This document shows positions 32,960 to 42,009 of a stretch of DNA of 64,000 nucleotides, piece after piece. The translations under genes and the position numbers were made by a program. The notes beneath the pieces are model-generated. The model searched no databases. It was not told the DNA's origin and saw nothing but the letters and a program-made list of their open reading frames with translations. Positions within the stretch are counted from its first letter, which is position 1; each line of letters begins with the position of its first letter. The DNA comes from Clostridia bacterium. GTDB lineage: Bacteria > Bacillota > Clostridia > Peptostreptococcales > Acidaminobacteraceae. The stretch lies in NCBI GenBank assembly GCA_014859095.1, contig JACUUV010000001.1, positions 124,001 through 188,000 on the forward strand. The letters run 5' to 3'.

Positions 32960-34117
32960 TCATTTTAATTTCAAATTCTTAAGTTTATCTCCGAACAGAT
33001 CACTGAGTGTTGTGGTTTGTTCGGGCTCTTCCTGAGTCATTTCCAAATAGTCTACTTCATCAAGAGTATCCACAGCCTTGAGACTTAAGGCCATTCGATG
33101 TTGCTCCGCATCGATATCGAGCACCATTACTTCAACAGTGTCTCCGACTTTGACAATTTCAGAAGCCTGGTTGACATGTTGGTCCGATAGCTCTGAAATA
33201 TGGATCAAACCTTCTATGCCTTCCGTGAGCTCAACAAATGCGCCAAATGGTGTCAATCTTGTCACTTTGCCTGTGACGATGTCATTGACATGGTGTGTCA
33301 CATAGATATTTTCCCATGGATTTTCTTGGACATCAGCAAGTTTTAAGCTGATTTTCTCTTTTTCACGATCGACATTCATGATGACAACATCCACAACGTC
33401 ACCTTCTTTGAGTACCTCGGAAGGATGCTTCACACGTTTCCAAGACATCTGAGAAACATGGATCAAACCATCTATTCCACCCAAATCCACAAACGCGCCA
33501 TAATCAGCCAATCTTACTACCGTACCGCTAAGCTTGTCCCCAATGGAAATCCTGGAAAGTCTGTCTGATCTGTTGGATTCCGCTTCACGTTTTAAGATGG
33601 ATTTATGGGATGCGACCGCTTTTTTCGTATCCAATTGGAACTCAATCAATTGTACCATCAATTTGGTGCCCACGTAAGCATCCAGATTTTCCACGAAACT
33701 CAATGACAATTGTGACGCAGGGATAAAAATCCTTGCCGTTTTGTAGACACCCACAACGCCACCTTTTACGGCTTCCTTGATTTTGAGTTCGAAAGACTTC
33801 TGATCCGTGTACATTTCACCTAGCATGTCCCAAACCAATAACGCCTCTGCCCGGTTGAGTGACAAAAGTACATTGCCATCCCCATCATCCACTTTGATCA
33901 CATATACTGAAACCTTTTGTCCAGGTGCATAATCGAGTGGATTCTCATCCGGCATTTCATTTTTGGGTACTACGCCATCTGCCATGAAATTGATGTTCAC
34001 CATCACTTCCTCTGCATTGGATGAAATAACGGTACCTTCCACTACATCGCCTTTGGATAGTCTTTCTGTTGTATCAAACTTGTCGAGCCAATCTCCCATT
34101 GACATATGATCTGACAT
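32960..34117 (-). CDS. S1-repeat RNA-binding protein (ribosomal protein S1-like)
   Basis: 385 residues with four S1 repeats, starting at about residues 20, 105, 190 and 275. The third and fourth are most typical: DKLSGTVVRLADYGAFVDLG with IDGLIHVSQMSW, and VTGKVTRLTPFGAFVELTEG with IEGLIHISELS. Such four-repeat proteins replace long S1 in Firmicutes and are often annotated rpsA or ypfD. It binds messenger RNA at the ribosome or in the cytoplasm. AGGAGG precedes the ATG. It follows the WecG/TagA gene by 15 bp. Confidence 0.88.
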   Translation of the reverse strand: MSDHMSMGDWLDKFDTTERLSKGDVVEGTVISSNAEEVMVNINFMADGVVPKNEMPDENPLDYAPGQKVSVYVIKVDDGDGNVLLSLNRAEALLVWDMLGEMYTDQKSFELKIKEAVKGGVVGVYKTARIFIPASQLSLSFVENLDAYVGTKLMVQLIEFQLDTKKAVASHKSILKREAESNRSDRLSRISIGDKLSGTVVRLADYGAFVDLGGIDGLIHVSQMSWKRVKHPSEVLKEGDVVDVVIMNVDREKEKISLKLADVQENPWENIYVTHHVNDIVTGKVTRLTPFGAFVELTEGIEGLIHISELSDQHVNQASEIVKVGDTVEVMVLDIDAEQHRMALSLKAVDTLDEVDYLEMTQEEPEQTTTLSDLFGDKLKNLKLK

Positions 34118-34132
34118 GATAGCCTCCTGTTT

Positions 34133-34891
34133 TTATGATTTTTCAGTTGGTCCGGCCAAAAATACCTTGATGAGGAATTTTGGCAAAACCATCATTCTTC
34201 CAATTCTTGAGGGTTGCAACAGCAATCTGTAAAGCCATTCGATACCCATTTTTTGAAACAACACCGGTGCTCGTTTGGCGGTCCCCGCAAAAACATCGAG
34301 CGATCCTCCAACTCCCATTGCAACCTTGGTGTGAAGAAGTTTTCGATTCTTATAGATCCACTTCTCCTGTTTAGGTGCGCCAAGTGCCACGAAGAGAACA
34401 TCTGGTTTTAGCCCGTTGATCTCATCCAAGATTCCAGGGGAATCCTTATCCTCAAAAAAGCCGTCACGTTGTCCCTTTACCGTAAGATTAGGATATCGGT
34501 GTTGAATATTGATAGCAGCCTTTTCGGACACACCCGGTTTACCACCGAAAAGATATATGGACTTTCCCGATAAATTGCAGTACTCAAGTATGCGGGTCAT
34601 CATTTCAATTCCCGGGATTCGCTCCTCAAGCCCCAAATGATGGACTTTGGAAGCTATGATCACCCCTATGCCATCCGGAATCACCAGATCGCCTTCCACA
34701 AGAATGCTCATGAATTCAGGATCTTCCTGAGCTTTCATGACGATCTCAGCATTGGGGGTGAAGACCATATGAGTGCGATCCTTGTCGCTTGACATGAACG
34801 TCAAAAACTTATTATAAGCCCCTTCAGAGGATAATTTGTCAAATTTGACACCAAAAATCTTGACTGAACTATTACTTTTGTTACTTTCCAT
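34133..34891 (-). CDS. WecG/TagA/CpsF-family glycosyltransferase
   Basis: 252 residues. The family core is clear: FTPNAEIVMKA, IPDGIGVI, RIPGIEMM, YLFGGKPGVSEKA, and DVLFVALGAPKQEKWI. The family transfers ManNAc or related UDP-sugars to a lipid-linked GlcNAc in teichoic acid or polysaccharide synthesis. The C terminus is basic and probably membrane-associated (RLLLQPSRIGRMMVLPKF). No other wall-polymer genes are in this window, so the acceptor is unknown. Overall high confidence for the family. Confidence 0.93.
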   Translation of the reverse strand: MESNKSNSSVKIFGVKFDKLSSEGAYNKFLTFMSSDKDRTHMVFTPNAEIVMKAQEDPEFMSILVEGDLVIPDGIGVIIASKVHHLGLEERIPGIEMMTRILEYCNLSGKSIYLFGGKPGVSEKAAINIQHRYPNLTVKGQRDGFFEDKDSPGILDEINGLKPDVLFVALGAPKQEKWIYKNRKLLHTKVAMGVGGSLDVFAGTAKRAPVLFQKMGIEWLYRLLLQPSRIGRMMVLPKFLIKVFLAGPTEKS

Positions 34892-34903
34892 GTACCCTCC
34901 CGA

Positions 34904-35833
34904 TCATGATTCGATATTTCGATTAGATGTGGCTATAACGATTCGGCTGACCAAAACAAAAATCAAAACCAAAACGAGGCCATAAACCGTTGCTTTGGCA
35001 TATTCCAAAGATGAGATACTGTGCAAATCCATAACTGCCATTTTAAGACTCAATGTGCCCAATAGTACGAAGGGAAACATCCACTGCCTGTAGCCTCTTG
35101 CAGCAAAAAAAATGCCTCCGACCATGAACGCGAATGAGAAACGAAAAGGTAACAGACCATTGTAAAACAGATAGATTGCGCTTAAATGAAATACAACCAA
35201 AATAAGTTCATATACTTTCATAGTGTCCTTAAGCAGCCGCTTCAAATCTTCTATGAAATAGCTATGCTCCACCAGTTCGCGGATTTCCCTCTTATAACCC
35301 ATTTTGACAATATAGATCATAGCCATGAAAAAAAGGACAACTGCCGAACTTATATTTTCTGCACCTATGTATCCTGAAACCGTACTATAAATACTTCCAA
35401 TTTGTACGATGATAAAAACAATCACCGCATACAGTAGACTTTTGACCATGATGCCCCGTGAAGTGAACACCTTGTCACTGAGCAACAAATCCTTGACGTA
35501 TTCTATGATGAACAATGCCCCAAGAACCGGAAACACTGTTTGAATCAATATGCCGTTGATTGCCCCACCATATTCGGAACCTGTCAAATTCAGAGCAGTA
35601 ATCCCAACAACGCTGGCTGTGAGCAAAACCATCTCAAAAACAAAGGAGATATCAAACGCTATTTTCAGTACGATGAGCGCAAGTACTATCAAACCCAATC
35701 CGCTCATATTGAAAAGTTCAAACAAACGAACAGATTCCGTTGCAAAGACATCCAACGTGACAATAAACTCATATCCTGTCGCGATCAAGCTGAGAACAAC
35801 CACCATCAAATAAACGATTTTCTTGTATTTCAT
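34904..35833 (-). CDS. integral membrane protein of unknown function
   Basis: 309 residues with about eight or nine hydrophobic segments (for example VVVLSLIATGYEFIV, LIVLALIVLKIAFDI, YAVIVFIIVQIGSIYS, VYGLVLVLIFVLVSRIV). No charged catalytic motif is visible. GGGGG precedes the ATG. It lies upstream of the WecG/TagA gene by 12 bp and downstream of endoA, so it may be co-transcribed with the glycosyltransferase and could serve wall-polymer synthesis, but nothing in the sequence shows it. Confidence 0.75.
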   Translation of the reverse strand: MKYKKIVYLMVVVLSLIATGYEFIVTLDVFATESVRLFELFNMSGLGLIVLALIVLKIAFDISFVFEMVLLTASVVGITALNLTGSEYGGAINGILIQTVFPVLGALFIIEYVKDLLLSDKVFTSRGIMVKSLLYAVIVFIIVQIGSIYSTVSGYIGAENISSAVVLFFMAMIYIVKMGYKREIRELVEHSYFIEDLKRLLKDTMKVYELILVVFHLSAIYLFYNGLLPFRFSFAFMVGGIFFAARGYRQWMFPFVLLGTLSLKMAVMDLHSISSLEYAKATVYGLVLVLIFVLVSRIVIATSNRNIES

Positions 35834-35878
35834 GGAAATACCCCCATTAAAATACCTGCATATCCAGATATACAGGCA

Positions 35879-36235
35879 TCATATTTCTTCCTCAAAAAGC
35901 CCCAAACTGATCACAAGCGCCTTGTCAACCAAAGACATGTCTTCGCTCTCAAGCTGTCCCAACTTTTGAATCAATCTTGTTTTATCTATAGTTCTCACCT
36001 GTTCAAGCAACACAACAGAATCCCTGACCAGACCGACTTTCGATGCCTCGATTTCCACGTGAGTAGGCAGTTTGGCCTTTGCGATTTTAGCTGTGATTGC
36101 TGCAACGATGACTGTTGGACTGTATTTGTTCCCGATATTGTTCTGTACGATCAAAACGGGTCTTTGTCCACCCTGCTCGGAACCTCGAACAGGTGATAAA
36201 TCCGCAAAATAGACATCGCCTCTTTTAATATTCAC
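35879..36235 (-). CDS. ndoA: EndoA/MazF-family mRNA interferase toxin
   Basis: 118 residues. [53 protein letters not shown] and [13 protein letters not shown] reproduce Bacillus subtilis EndoA almost motif for motif, including the active-site Arg and Thr. Start: the GTG at 36235 gives the usual N terminus (VNIKRGD); an ATG at 36247 and an ATG at 36253 lie inside the antitoxin gene. The two genes overlap or touch at the antitoxin stop, so translation is probably coupled. The toxin cleaves messenger RNA at short sequences. The order acpS-alr-endoAI-endoA is as in Bacillus. Confidence 0.93.
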   Translation of the reverse strand: MNIKRGDVYFADLSPVRGSEQGGQRPVLIVQNNIGNKYSPTVIVAAITAKIAKAKLPTHVEIEASKVGLVRDSVVLLEQVRTIDKTRLIQKLGQLESEDMSLVDKALVISLGLFEEEI

Positions 36236-36236
36236 T

Positions 36237-36476
36237 TTAATTATCATCTCCATTCAAGTTTTCTTCAAATATGCTTATGGATGAAAGACAATCCACAAGA
36301 CCGAACTCACAAAAATCCAAATTGATTTGCGCCATGACCTCATAACCATTGCGCATGGCCTCATCAGCATGATATTGCCTCAATGATTCCTTGACACGTA
36401 AAGTGACAGCCAATTCCCCAATCGTATTCGAATAAGCCGTCAATGTTCTATTTAAGTACTGCGTCCGATTTTTCAT
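36237..36476 (-). CDS. EndoAI-like antitoxin
   Basis: 79 residues from the ATG at 36476 (GGGGG upstream). The C-terminal part, [16 protein letters not shown]...[10 protein letters not shown], aligns well with the toxin-neutralising tail of EndoAI (LMRRGYMEMAKINL). The N-terminal 40 residues ([23 protein letters not shown]) do not show a convincing ribbon-helix-helix sequence, so DNA-binding may be altered. Position between alr and the toxin gene supports the call. Confidence 0.8.
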   Translation of the reverse strand: MKNRTQYLNRTLTAYSNTIGELAVTLRVKESLRQYHADEAMRNGYEVMAQINLDFCEFGLVDCLSSISIFEENLNGDDN

Positions 36477-36575
36477 AAGTACCCCCATGCATTAACCGAC
36501 AAAAGTGAAACCAGTACCTTACCCCCATTAATTTTATATATATTTTGCAATTATCATATCATAAATTCAACTTGG

Positions 36576-37769
36576 CTACCATAGTGAACTCAAATTCAGA
36601 CTTAAATTGGCATCCTCGAAATGAAGGGTTTCACCCTTAAGGGTATATTTCCTGGGCACTCTCTTGCCAATCAGACATACGGTTTCATAATTGATCGTAC
36701 CGAGCATTTCAGCGTAGTCATCTATGGATATGAATTTGTCATCCGCACTGCCGAACAATGTGACAACCTCGTCCACTTTCACACTAATGCCATCCACTTC
36801 CATCATGCACTGATCCATGCAAATCCTACCGACAATCGGCTTGATCTCACCATGTATGATCCCTTTTGCCTTATGAGTCAGCCCTCTGGAAAAACCATCC
36901 GCATAACCAATGGGAAGTGTAGCGATCTGAGTTCTTTTTGGTGCGATGTATTTAAGACCATAGCTCACACCTTCGCCTTCTTCAACCATTTTCACTTGGG
37001 CGACCTGGGCTTTGAGGGACATCACTTCCTTCAGCACAATATGTTCGTGATCGACTTCAGGAGAAGGATATAGCCCATACAGCATGATTCCCGCACGCAC
37101 CATATCAAAATTATACTCAGGGCAGTCGATGATCGCCGCACTGTTGGAAACATGCTTGATTGGAATGTGAAGCCCTTTCGCCTCAAGCGCATCAGTCACC
37201 CACAAGAACCGCTTTACTTGCTCATGCGTAAAGGATTTGTCCGTTTCATCCGCTGCGGCGAAATGGGTGAATATGCCCTCCACTTCGATATTGGGTAGTT
37301 TTGAGATCCGGATTATAGAATCGATCGTTTCACTTGTGATGGCCATCCCGACACGTCTCATTCCCGTGTCCAATTTGATATGGATTTTCAGATTCTTATT
37401 GAGTTCGAGAGCTTTGTCAGAAAATCGATTGGCTTGAGATTCATGAAAAATCGTTTGAATCAATCGGTTTTCGATGACGTCTGAGGCAAGTTGGCTTGGC
37501 GTGTAGCCCAAAATCATTATTTCTGTCTCCGGATAAGCATTTCTGAGTTGTAACGCTTCCGACAAAGTGGCCACAGCAAATCTGTCCGCACCGTTTTCCA
37601 GAAGTGTCCTGCCAATATGTACCGCTCCATGACCATAACCGTCTGCCTTGATTACAGCCGTGACCAGTGTGCTTTCTTTGACGCTTCTCTTGACTTCGTT
37701 TATGTTGTGTGCCAGATGATCCAAATTGATTTCCGCCCAGACAGGTCGAGTGGACTGCATTCTATTCAT
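36576..37769 (-). CDS. alr: alanine racemase
   Basis: 397 residues. AVIKADGYGHG contains the PLP Lys, RRVGM and IFTHFAAAD are typical of the barrel, and GVSYGLKYIAP carries the second catalytic Tyr region. It makes D-alanine for peptidoglycan. GGGAGAATT precedes the ATG. In an operon with acpS upstream (18 bp) and the EndoAI/EndoA pair downstream. Confidence 0.96.
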   Translation of the reverse strand: MNRMQSTRPVWAEINLDHLAHNINEVKRSVKESTLVTAVIKADGYGHGAVHIGRTLLENGADRFAVATLSEALQLRNAYPETEIMILGYTPSQLASDVIENRLIQTIFHESQANRFSDKALELNKNLKIHIKLDTGMRRVGMAITSETIDSIIRISKLPNIEVEGIFTHFAAADETDKSFTHEQVKRFLWVTDALEAKGLHIPIKHVSNSAAIIDCPEYNFDMVRAGIMLYGLYPSPEVDHEHIVLKEVMSLKAQVAQVKMVEEGEGVSYGLKYIAPKRTQIATLPIGYADGFSRGLTHKAKGIIHGEIKPIVGRICMDQCMMEVDGISVKVDEVVTLFGSADDKFISIDDYAEMLGTINYETVCLIGKRVPRKYTLKGETLHFEDANLSLNLSSLW

Positions 37770-37787
37770 ATTCTAATTCTCCCGATT

Positions 37788-38165
37788 TTATAATTTTTTC
37801 ATTGCTATTGCAAATGCTACAGCATATTTTGCAGTATGTGAGATGGTCAGTATGATGTGATCGATCTCCAAGGATTCAGCCAAAATCTGCGCACCATTGT
37901 ATAGGTTCACTATGGGTTTGCCCATCTCATCACGCAGTATTTCGATGTCGATGAGGTTAAACCCCCTTATGCCTGTTCCTAAGGATTTGGATACAGCTTC
38001 TTTAGCCGCAAAATTTGCAGCAATGGTTTCAATATTCATCATTTTTTTTTCGAAAAACATGCATTCATCTTCTGTAAAAAACCGCTCCAGAAATCTTGGG
38101 TTCTTATTCAACAATGCCTTGATTCTATCAATTTCCAGCAAGTCGACACCATTTCCATATATCAC
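37788..38165 (-). CDS. acpS: holo-[acyl-carrier-protein] synthase
   Basis: 125 residues from the GTG at 38165, which gives the standard N terminus VIYGNGVDLLEIDRI. FFTEDECMFF, AANFAAKEAVSKSLGTGI (metal and CoA site) and ILTISHTAKYAVAFAIA complete the family pattern. It transfers phosphopantetheine to ACP. The frame stays open to an ATG at 38189, which has no ribosome binding site. Confidence 0.93.
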   Translation of the reverse strand: MIYGNGVDLLEIDRIKALLNKNPRFLERFFTEDECMFFEKKMMNIETIAANFAAKEAVSKSLGTGIRGFNLIDIEILRDEMGKPIVNLYNGAQILAESLEIDHIILTISHTAKYAVAFAIAMKKL

Positions 38166-38240
38166 AAATCCACATCCGATCATTTTCATTGAATAACAAT
38201 ATAATTATATGCTTTCAAAGCAAATCTGTAAATATTCTCT

Positions 38241-38918
38241 TTATCTCAGCTCGATTCGAGTTTCATTCCCAAATCTGTCTTTAATCTCCATCAGCTCAAG
38301 CGGTGAGAACGCGGTGAAATGAGTTTCTTCCAATTGTTCATCAGAAAAACGGTAATTTTGGATGACCCACAATTCACCGGGTAGAATCATTGTCTTGATC
38401 CGATCCAAAACTTGACTGGAATGAAACTCCTTCATGATTGTAGTCCTGAATTCGTATTCAACTGTTGAAGCTCTAAGCAACCGCATGGATTGACGGATGT
38501 TTTCCACCGGTGAGACATCCAATCCGGTAGTTAGCGCGTAATTTTCAAAATCACTCTTCAGGTCCATCGCCACATAGTCGACACCAGCTTCAATTGCTCT
38601 TCTCAGCATTTCTGGATTTGTGCCATTGGTATCGAGTTTGACTTTCATTCCAAAATCCTTTAGGCTTTCCACAAGTTTGGGCAAACCACTGTGCATCGTC
38701 GGTTCACCACCTGTAATCACTACACCTTCAAGTACATTTTTCCGTTTTTCTATATGGTCAAAAAATCGATTGGTCACTGAAAGTTCTCCGATGTGGTGAT
38801 CGATCAACGACCCATTATGGCAGTAAGGACATCTCAAATTGCATCCCGAAGTGAAAATCACAGCACTGATCAACTTTGGAAAATCCACAAACGATGTTTT
38901 AATGAAATCATAAATCAT
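38241..38918 (-). CDS. nrdG: anaerobic ribonucleotide reductase activating protein
   Basis: 225 residues. Radical SAM motif CNLRCPYCHN with the preceding IFTSGCN, GGEPTMHSGL (SAM-binding GGE) and DTNGT. It creates the glycyl radical on NrdD. Twelve bp downstream of nrdD; GAGG precedes the ATG. Confidence 0.94.
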   Translation of the reverse strand: MIYDFIKTSFVDFPKLISAVIFTSGCNLRCPYCHNGSLIDHHIGELSVTNRFFDHIEKRKNVLEGVVITGGEPTMHSGLPKLVESLKDFGMKVKLDTNGTNPEMLRRAIEAGVDYVAMDLKSDFENYALTTGLDVSPVENIRQSMRLLRASTVEYEFRTTIMKEFHSSQVLDRIKTMILPGELWVIQNYRFSDEQLEETHFTAFSPLELMEIKDRFGNETRIELR

Positions 38919-38930
38919 AATTTTGCCTCA

Positions 38931-41033
38931 TCAGAATTGGTTGAAAGTCTGTCGATCCCTGAATTCTTCCTGCTTACCGTCATTCCATGTTTTGATGGGA
39001 CGATAGTAGCCTACAACCCTGGACCAAACTTCAGTGGGTTTACCGCAATCCGGACAGATATGCACTTCTCCGGCTATATATTTGTGATCTTCGCAAATGC
39101 TGAAAGTGGGCGTGATTGTGAAGTATGGCAACCTGTAATGTTGAGTCACCTTTTGAAGCAACTTTCTGACCACGTCCTTGTCGTTTGTCTTTTCCGGGAT
39201 AAATCCATGGAATACCGTTCCACCTGTATATTTGGTCTGAAGTACGTCCTGGTGGTCCAGAGCTTCAAATATATCATTTGAATACCCTACTGGAAGTTGA
39301 GTGGAATTCGTATAATATGGGATAGCCTCACCCGAAGTTGTTATCGACGGATATCTTTCCTTGTCCATTTTTGCGAAGCGGTAAGCCGCACCTTCTGCTG
39401 GACTCGCCTCAAGATTGTAAAGGTGGTCAGTCTCCTGCTGAAATCTGATCAAAATCGCATTCATAAAGTCTAGTAAGTCTTCAGCAAACTCGCGACCTTT
39501 GTCTGTTGCTATGTTTTCTTCACCGTTGGTGAAGTTGATGATGCATTCATTCATTCCGTTCGGCCCTATGGTCGCGAAGTGATTGTGCCAATATTCATTG
39601 TTGCTCTCGAAGATTTCTTGCAAATAGAACTTTGAATAAGGGTATAGTCCCTTGTGCATGTTTTGTTCCAAAATCAATCTTTTGGCTTCCAAAGAATCCT
39701 TTGCGATTTCCATCAAACGCTCCAGCCTGTTGGTCAACTCCTCGTAGGATTTCGACAGATAGCCGATCCGCGCCATATTGATTGTGACGACCCCTATGGA
39801 TCCTGTTTTAGGGTTGGCTCCGAACAATCCACCGCCCCTTTTGATCAAAGCCTTGTTGTCTAGTCTGAGCCTGCAGCACATACTGCGGACATCTTCAGGA
39901 TTAAGGTCGGAATTGACGAAATTGCTGAAATACGGAGTACCATATTTGGCCGTCATTTCCATTATTTTATCTGAAACTTCATTATTCCAATCCCAAGAAT
40001 CCGTGATGTTGTAAGTTGGAATCGGAAATGTGAATACTCGTCCCTTTGCATCCCCTGCCATCATCACTTCACAAAAGGCAAGGTTGATCATGTCCATTTC
40101 TTTTTGATAGGTTCGATATGTCTTGTCGTAGATCCGCTTTCCTCCGATGATGATTGGCATGTCAAGGTGCGTCACCGGGACTTCCTTATCCATGGTGATG
40201 TTGAAGAAAGGCGTTTGAAAGCCTACTCTGGTGGCTATATTCATGTTGAAAACGAATGTTTCCATGGAACGCCTGACTTCCGAGTAAGTCAATTCATCAT
40301 GGGCTATGAATGGCGCCAACAATGTGTCAAAATTCGACACCGCTTGAGCGCCTGCCGCTTCACCCTGAACGGTATAAATGAAGTTGACCAGTTGCATCAG
40401 TGCGGTGTCAAAGTGACTTGCAGGGGATGATTCAATCTTGTTTGCGACACCCCCGAAGCCTTTGAGAAGAAGATCTTCCAAGCTCCAACCGCAGCAATAG
40501 GTCGACAACAGTCCTAGATCATGTATGTGTAGGTCGCCTTCTTCGTGAGAGGTCCTGACGATTTCAGAGTAGACATTATGAAGCCAAAATGTTTTTGAAG
40601 CTTTGGAGATAATGTGATTATTAAGCCCTTGTAACGAATAGCTCATATTGGAATTTTCCCTGACCAACCAATCGTTTTTTCCTATATAATCACCAAATAA
40701 TGACAGAATATCCATCGCCGTCTGTTGATTAACTCTTTTTATTTTATGTTCATACCGATATTTGATATAAGCTTTCGCCGTGTCATACTCACCCATACGC
40801 ATCAATACATCTTCGACAGCATCCTGTACAGTTTCAACTTTTGGATAGGAATCCGTCATTTTCTCATTCAGGTATAGTATGACATAATCGGTGATGACTT
40901 CTGATAGTTTGATCAATTCTTTTCTTAACCTTGACGGTTTTGAAGCCACAAGCGCTTTAAACACGGCAACTTCAATTTTTTTTGAATCAAATATCTTAAG
41001 TTCGCCATTTCTCTTCTCAATTAATGGATACAC
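38931..41033 (-). CDS. nrdD: anaerobic ribonucleoside-triphosphate reductase
   Basis: About 700 residues. An ATP cone at the N terminus (VYPLIEKRNGELKIF), the barrel with HIHDLGLLSTYCCGWS and GSIGVVTINMARIGY, a C-terminal zinc site (CEDHKYIAGEVHICPDCGK) and the glycyl-radical segment RVVGYYRPIKTWNDGK. It reduces NTPs to dNTPs without oxygen. I chose the GTG at 41033, behind GGGGGACGG; the frame is open to 41084. Two NrdR boxes lie upstream. Confidence 0.95.
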   Translation of the reverse strand: MYPLIEKRNGELKIFDSKKIEVAVFKALVASKPSRLRKELIKLSEVITDYVILYLNEKMTDSYPKVETVQDAVEDVLMRMGEYDTAKAYIKYRYEHKIKRVNQQTAMDILSLFGDYIGKNDWLVRENSNMSYSLQGLNNHIISKASKTFWLHNVYSEIVRTSHEEGDLHIHDLGLLSTYCCGWSLEDLLLKGFGGVANKIESSPASHFDTALMQLVNFIYTVQGEAAGAQAVSNFDTLLAPFIAHDELTYSEVRRSMETFVFNMNIATRVGFQTPFFNITMDKEVPVTHLDMPIIIGGKRIYDKTYRTYQKEMDMINLAFCEVMMAGDAKGRVFTFPIPTYNITDSWDWNNEVSDKIMEMTAKYGTPYFSNFVNSDLNPEDVRSMCCRLRLDNKALIKRGGGLFGANPKTGSIGVVTINMARIGYLSKSYEELTNRLERLMEIAKDSLEAKRLILEQNMHKGLYPYSKFYLQEIFESNNEYWHNHFATIGPNGMNECIINFTNGEENIATDKGREFAEDLLDFMNAILIRFQQETDHLYNLEASPAEGAAYRFAKMDKERYPSITTSGEAIPYYTNSTQLPVGYSNDIFEALDHQDVLQTKYTGGTVFHGFIPEKTNDKDVVRKLLQKVTQHYRLPYFTITPTFSICEDHKYIAGEVHICPDCGKPTEVWSRVVGYYRPIKTWNDGKQEEFRDRQTFNQF

Positions 41034-41047
41034 TTTTTCCGTCCCCC

Positions 41048-41094
41048 TAACAATATAATGTATTAACAACTTTATTATACACAATATCTAGATG
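41048..41094. promoter_or_regulatory. pair of NrdR boxes upstream of nrdDG
   Basis: CAATATAATG at 41051-41060 and CAATATCTAG at 41082-41091 each match nine of ten core positions of the NrdR consensus (CwAtATaTwG). They are spaced 31 bp, three helix turns, which is the usual NrdR spacing. NrdR represses ribonucleotide reductase genes when dATP is plentiful. Confidence 0.75.
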
Positions 41095-41132
41095 TTTTTT
41101 CGTCTTTTTTGAATTGTTTCGAAAAAAATATC

Positions 41133-41154
41133 ATCATATCAAACTCGATATGAT
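41133..41154. promoter_or_regulatory. perfect inverted repeat upstream of the HD gene
   Basis: ATCATATC-AAACTC-GATATGAT, an 8-bp perfect inverted repeat 29 bp before the HD start codon. TATGAT within it could be a -10 box. Candidate operator; regulator unknown. Confidence 0.35.
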
Positions 41155-41183
41155 AAAATATCAGTAAGTTAGCGGAGGTCGGT

Positions 41184-41711
41184 ATGAATATTTATAACGC
41201 CATACATATAGCGATTCAGGCGCATGATCAGCAAAAAAGAAAGATCGACAACGACATTTATGTCACTCATCCACTGGAAGTCGGGATGCTCCTCGCAAAA
41301 AACGGTTTCAGTGATGAAATGATCGTAGCTGGAATTCTTCATGATACCATTGAGGATACATTGTTGGAACTGAAGTCTGTAAGAGATCAGTTCGGGGAAA
41401 TCGTTGCAGATTATGTCGATGCCTGTACGGAACAAAATAAAAATTTGCCTTGGCTAGAAAGAAAACTCGCATATCTTGAACACATGGAAAGTGCTTCAAG
41501 TGAAGTGCTCTTCATTATATGTGCTGACAAAATCAGTAACATCAAAAGCATCTACAGAAACCAAGACGAAACGATTTGGGAAAAATTCAATGCTGGATAT
41601 GATGATCAAAAATGGTATTACAGCTCCGTTCTAAGGGCATTGTCTCCTATTTCAGACCATGTACTATACAAGGAACTCGCTTACTATGTAAAGGAAGTTT
41701 TTAAAATCTGA
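41184..41711 (+). CDS. HD-domain phosphohydrolase, RelA/SpoT-hydrolase-like (small alarmone hydrolase type)
   Basis: 175 residues consisting of one HD domain: AIHIAIQAHDQQKRK, YVTHPLEVGMLL (first His), AGILHDTIEDT (HD) and CADKISNIKSI (last Asp). The arrangement matches the hydrolase domain of SpoT and small alarmone hydrolases (MESH1), without synthetase, TGS or ACT parts. It might degrade (p)ppGpp. A GCGGAGGTCGGT ribosome binding site precedes the ATG; an intrinsic terminator follows. Confidence 0.82.
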   Translation: MNIYNAIHIAIQAHDQQKRKIDNDIYVTHPLEVGMLLAKNGFSDEMIVAGILHDTIEDTLLELKSVRDQFGEIVADYVDACTEQNKNLPWLERKLAYLEHMESASSEVLFIICADKISNIKSIYRNQDETIWEKFNAGYDDQKWYYSSVLRALSPISDHVLYKELAYYVKEVFKI

Positions 41712-41716
41712 ACTCT

Positions 41717-41748
41717 AAAAACCACCATTTGATCAAATGGTGGTTTTT
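41717..41748 (+). terminator. terminator of the HD gene
   Basis: AAAACCACCATTTG and CAAATGGTGGTTTT form a near-perfect palindrome followed by TT, just after the stop codon. Confidence 0.88.
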
Positions 41749-41930
41749 CTACTAAGAATCTATTTACGCCTGTCAAAATTATAAAAGGGGGATAAATGTA
41801 ACCCTTGTTGCAATTCAATTTTGTAGCCTTTAAACTTCAATAGATATACTGTTAACATTCATTAATATCCGTTAAGGATTGGTAATTCGTCTGAAAAATT
41901 GGATATATTGTTCAAATTCTTTCTGTTTTC

Positions 41931-42009
41931 TAACCCTTTATTGGTGAGGCGTTAATATTGTAGACTTATAATTGACCTATAGTATAAAACATCTTATAAG
42001 GAGGTCCAC
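41931..42009 (+). promoter_or_regulatory. upstream region of the first DUF4342 gene, shared with the second
   Basis: The segment TAACC...TTGGT...TTAA...TTATAATTGACCTATA at 41931-41993 recurs, with small changes, before the second DUF4342 gene at 42471-42526. Both contain TTATAAT and a second A/T-rich CTATA element and end with an AGGAGG-type ribosome binding site. The remaining 41749-41930 holds nothing I can identify. Confidence 0.55.

Noticed and set aside
41055-41075. Rex site upstream of nrdD
   Set aside because: Only the TTGTTAA half is present; the other half matches poorly. NrdR boxes explain the region better.
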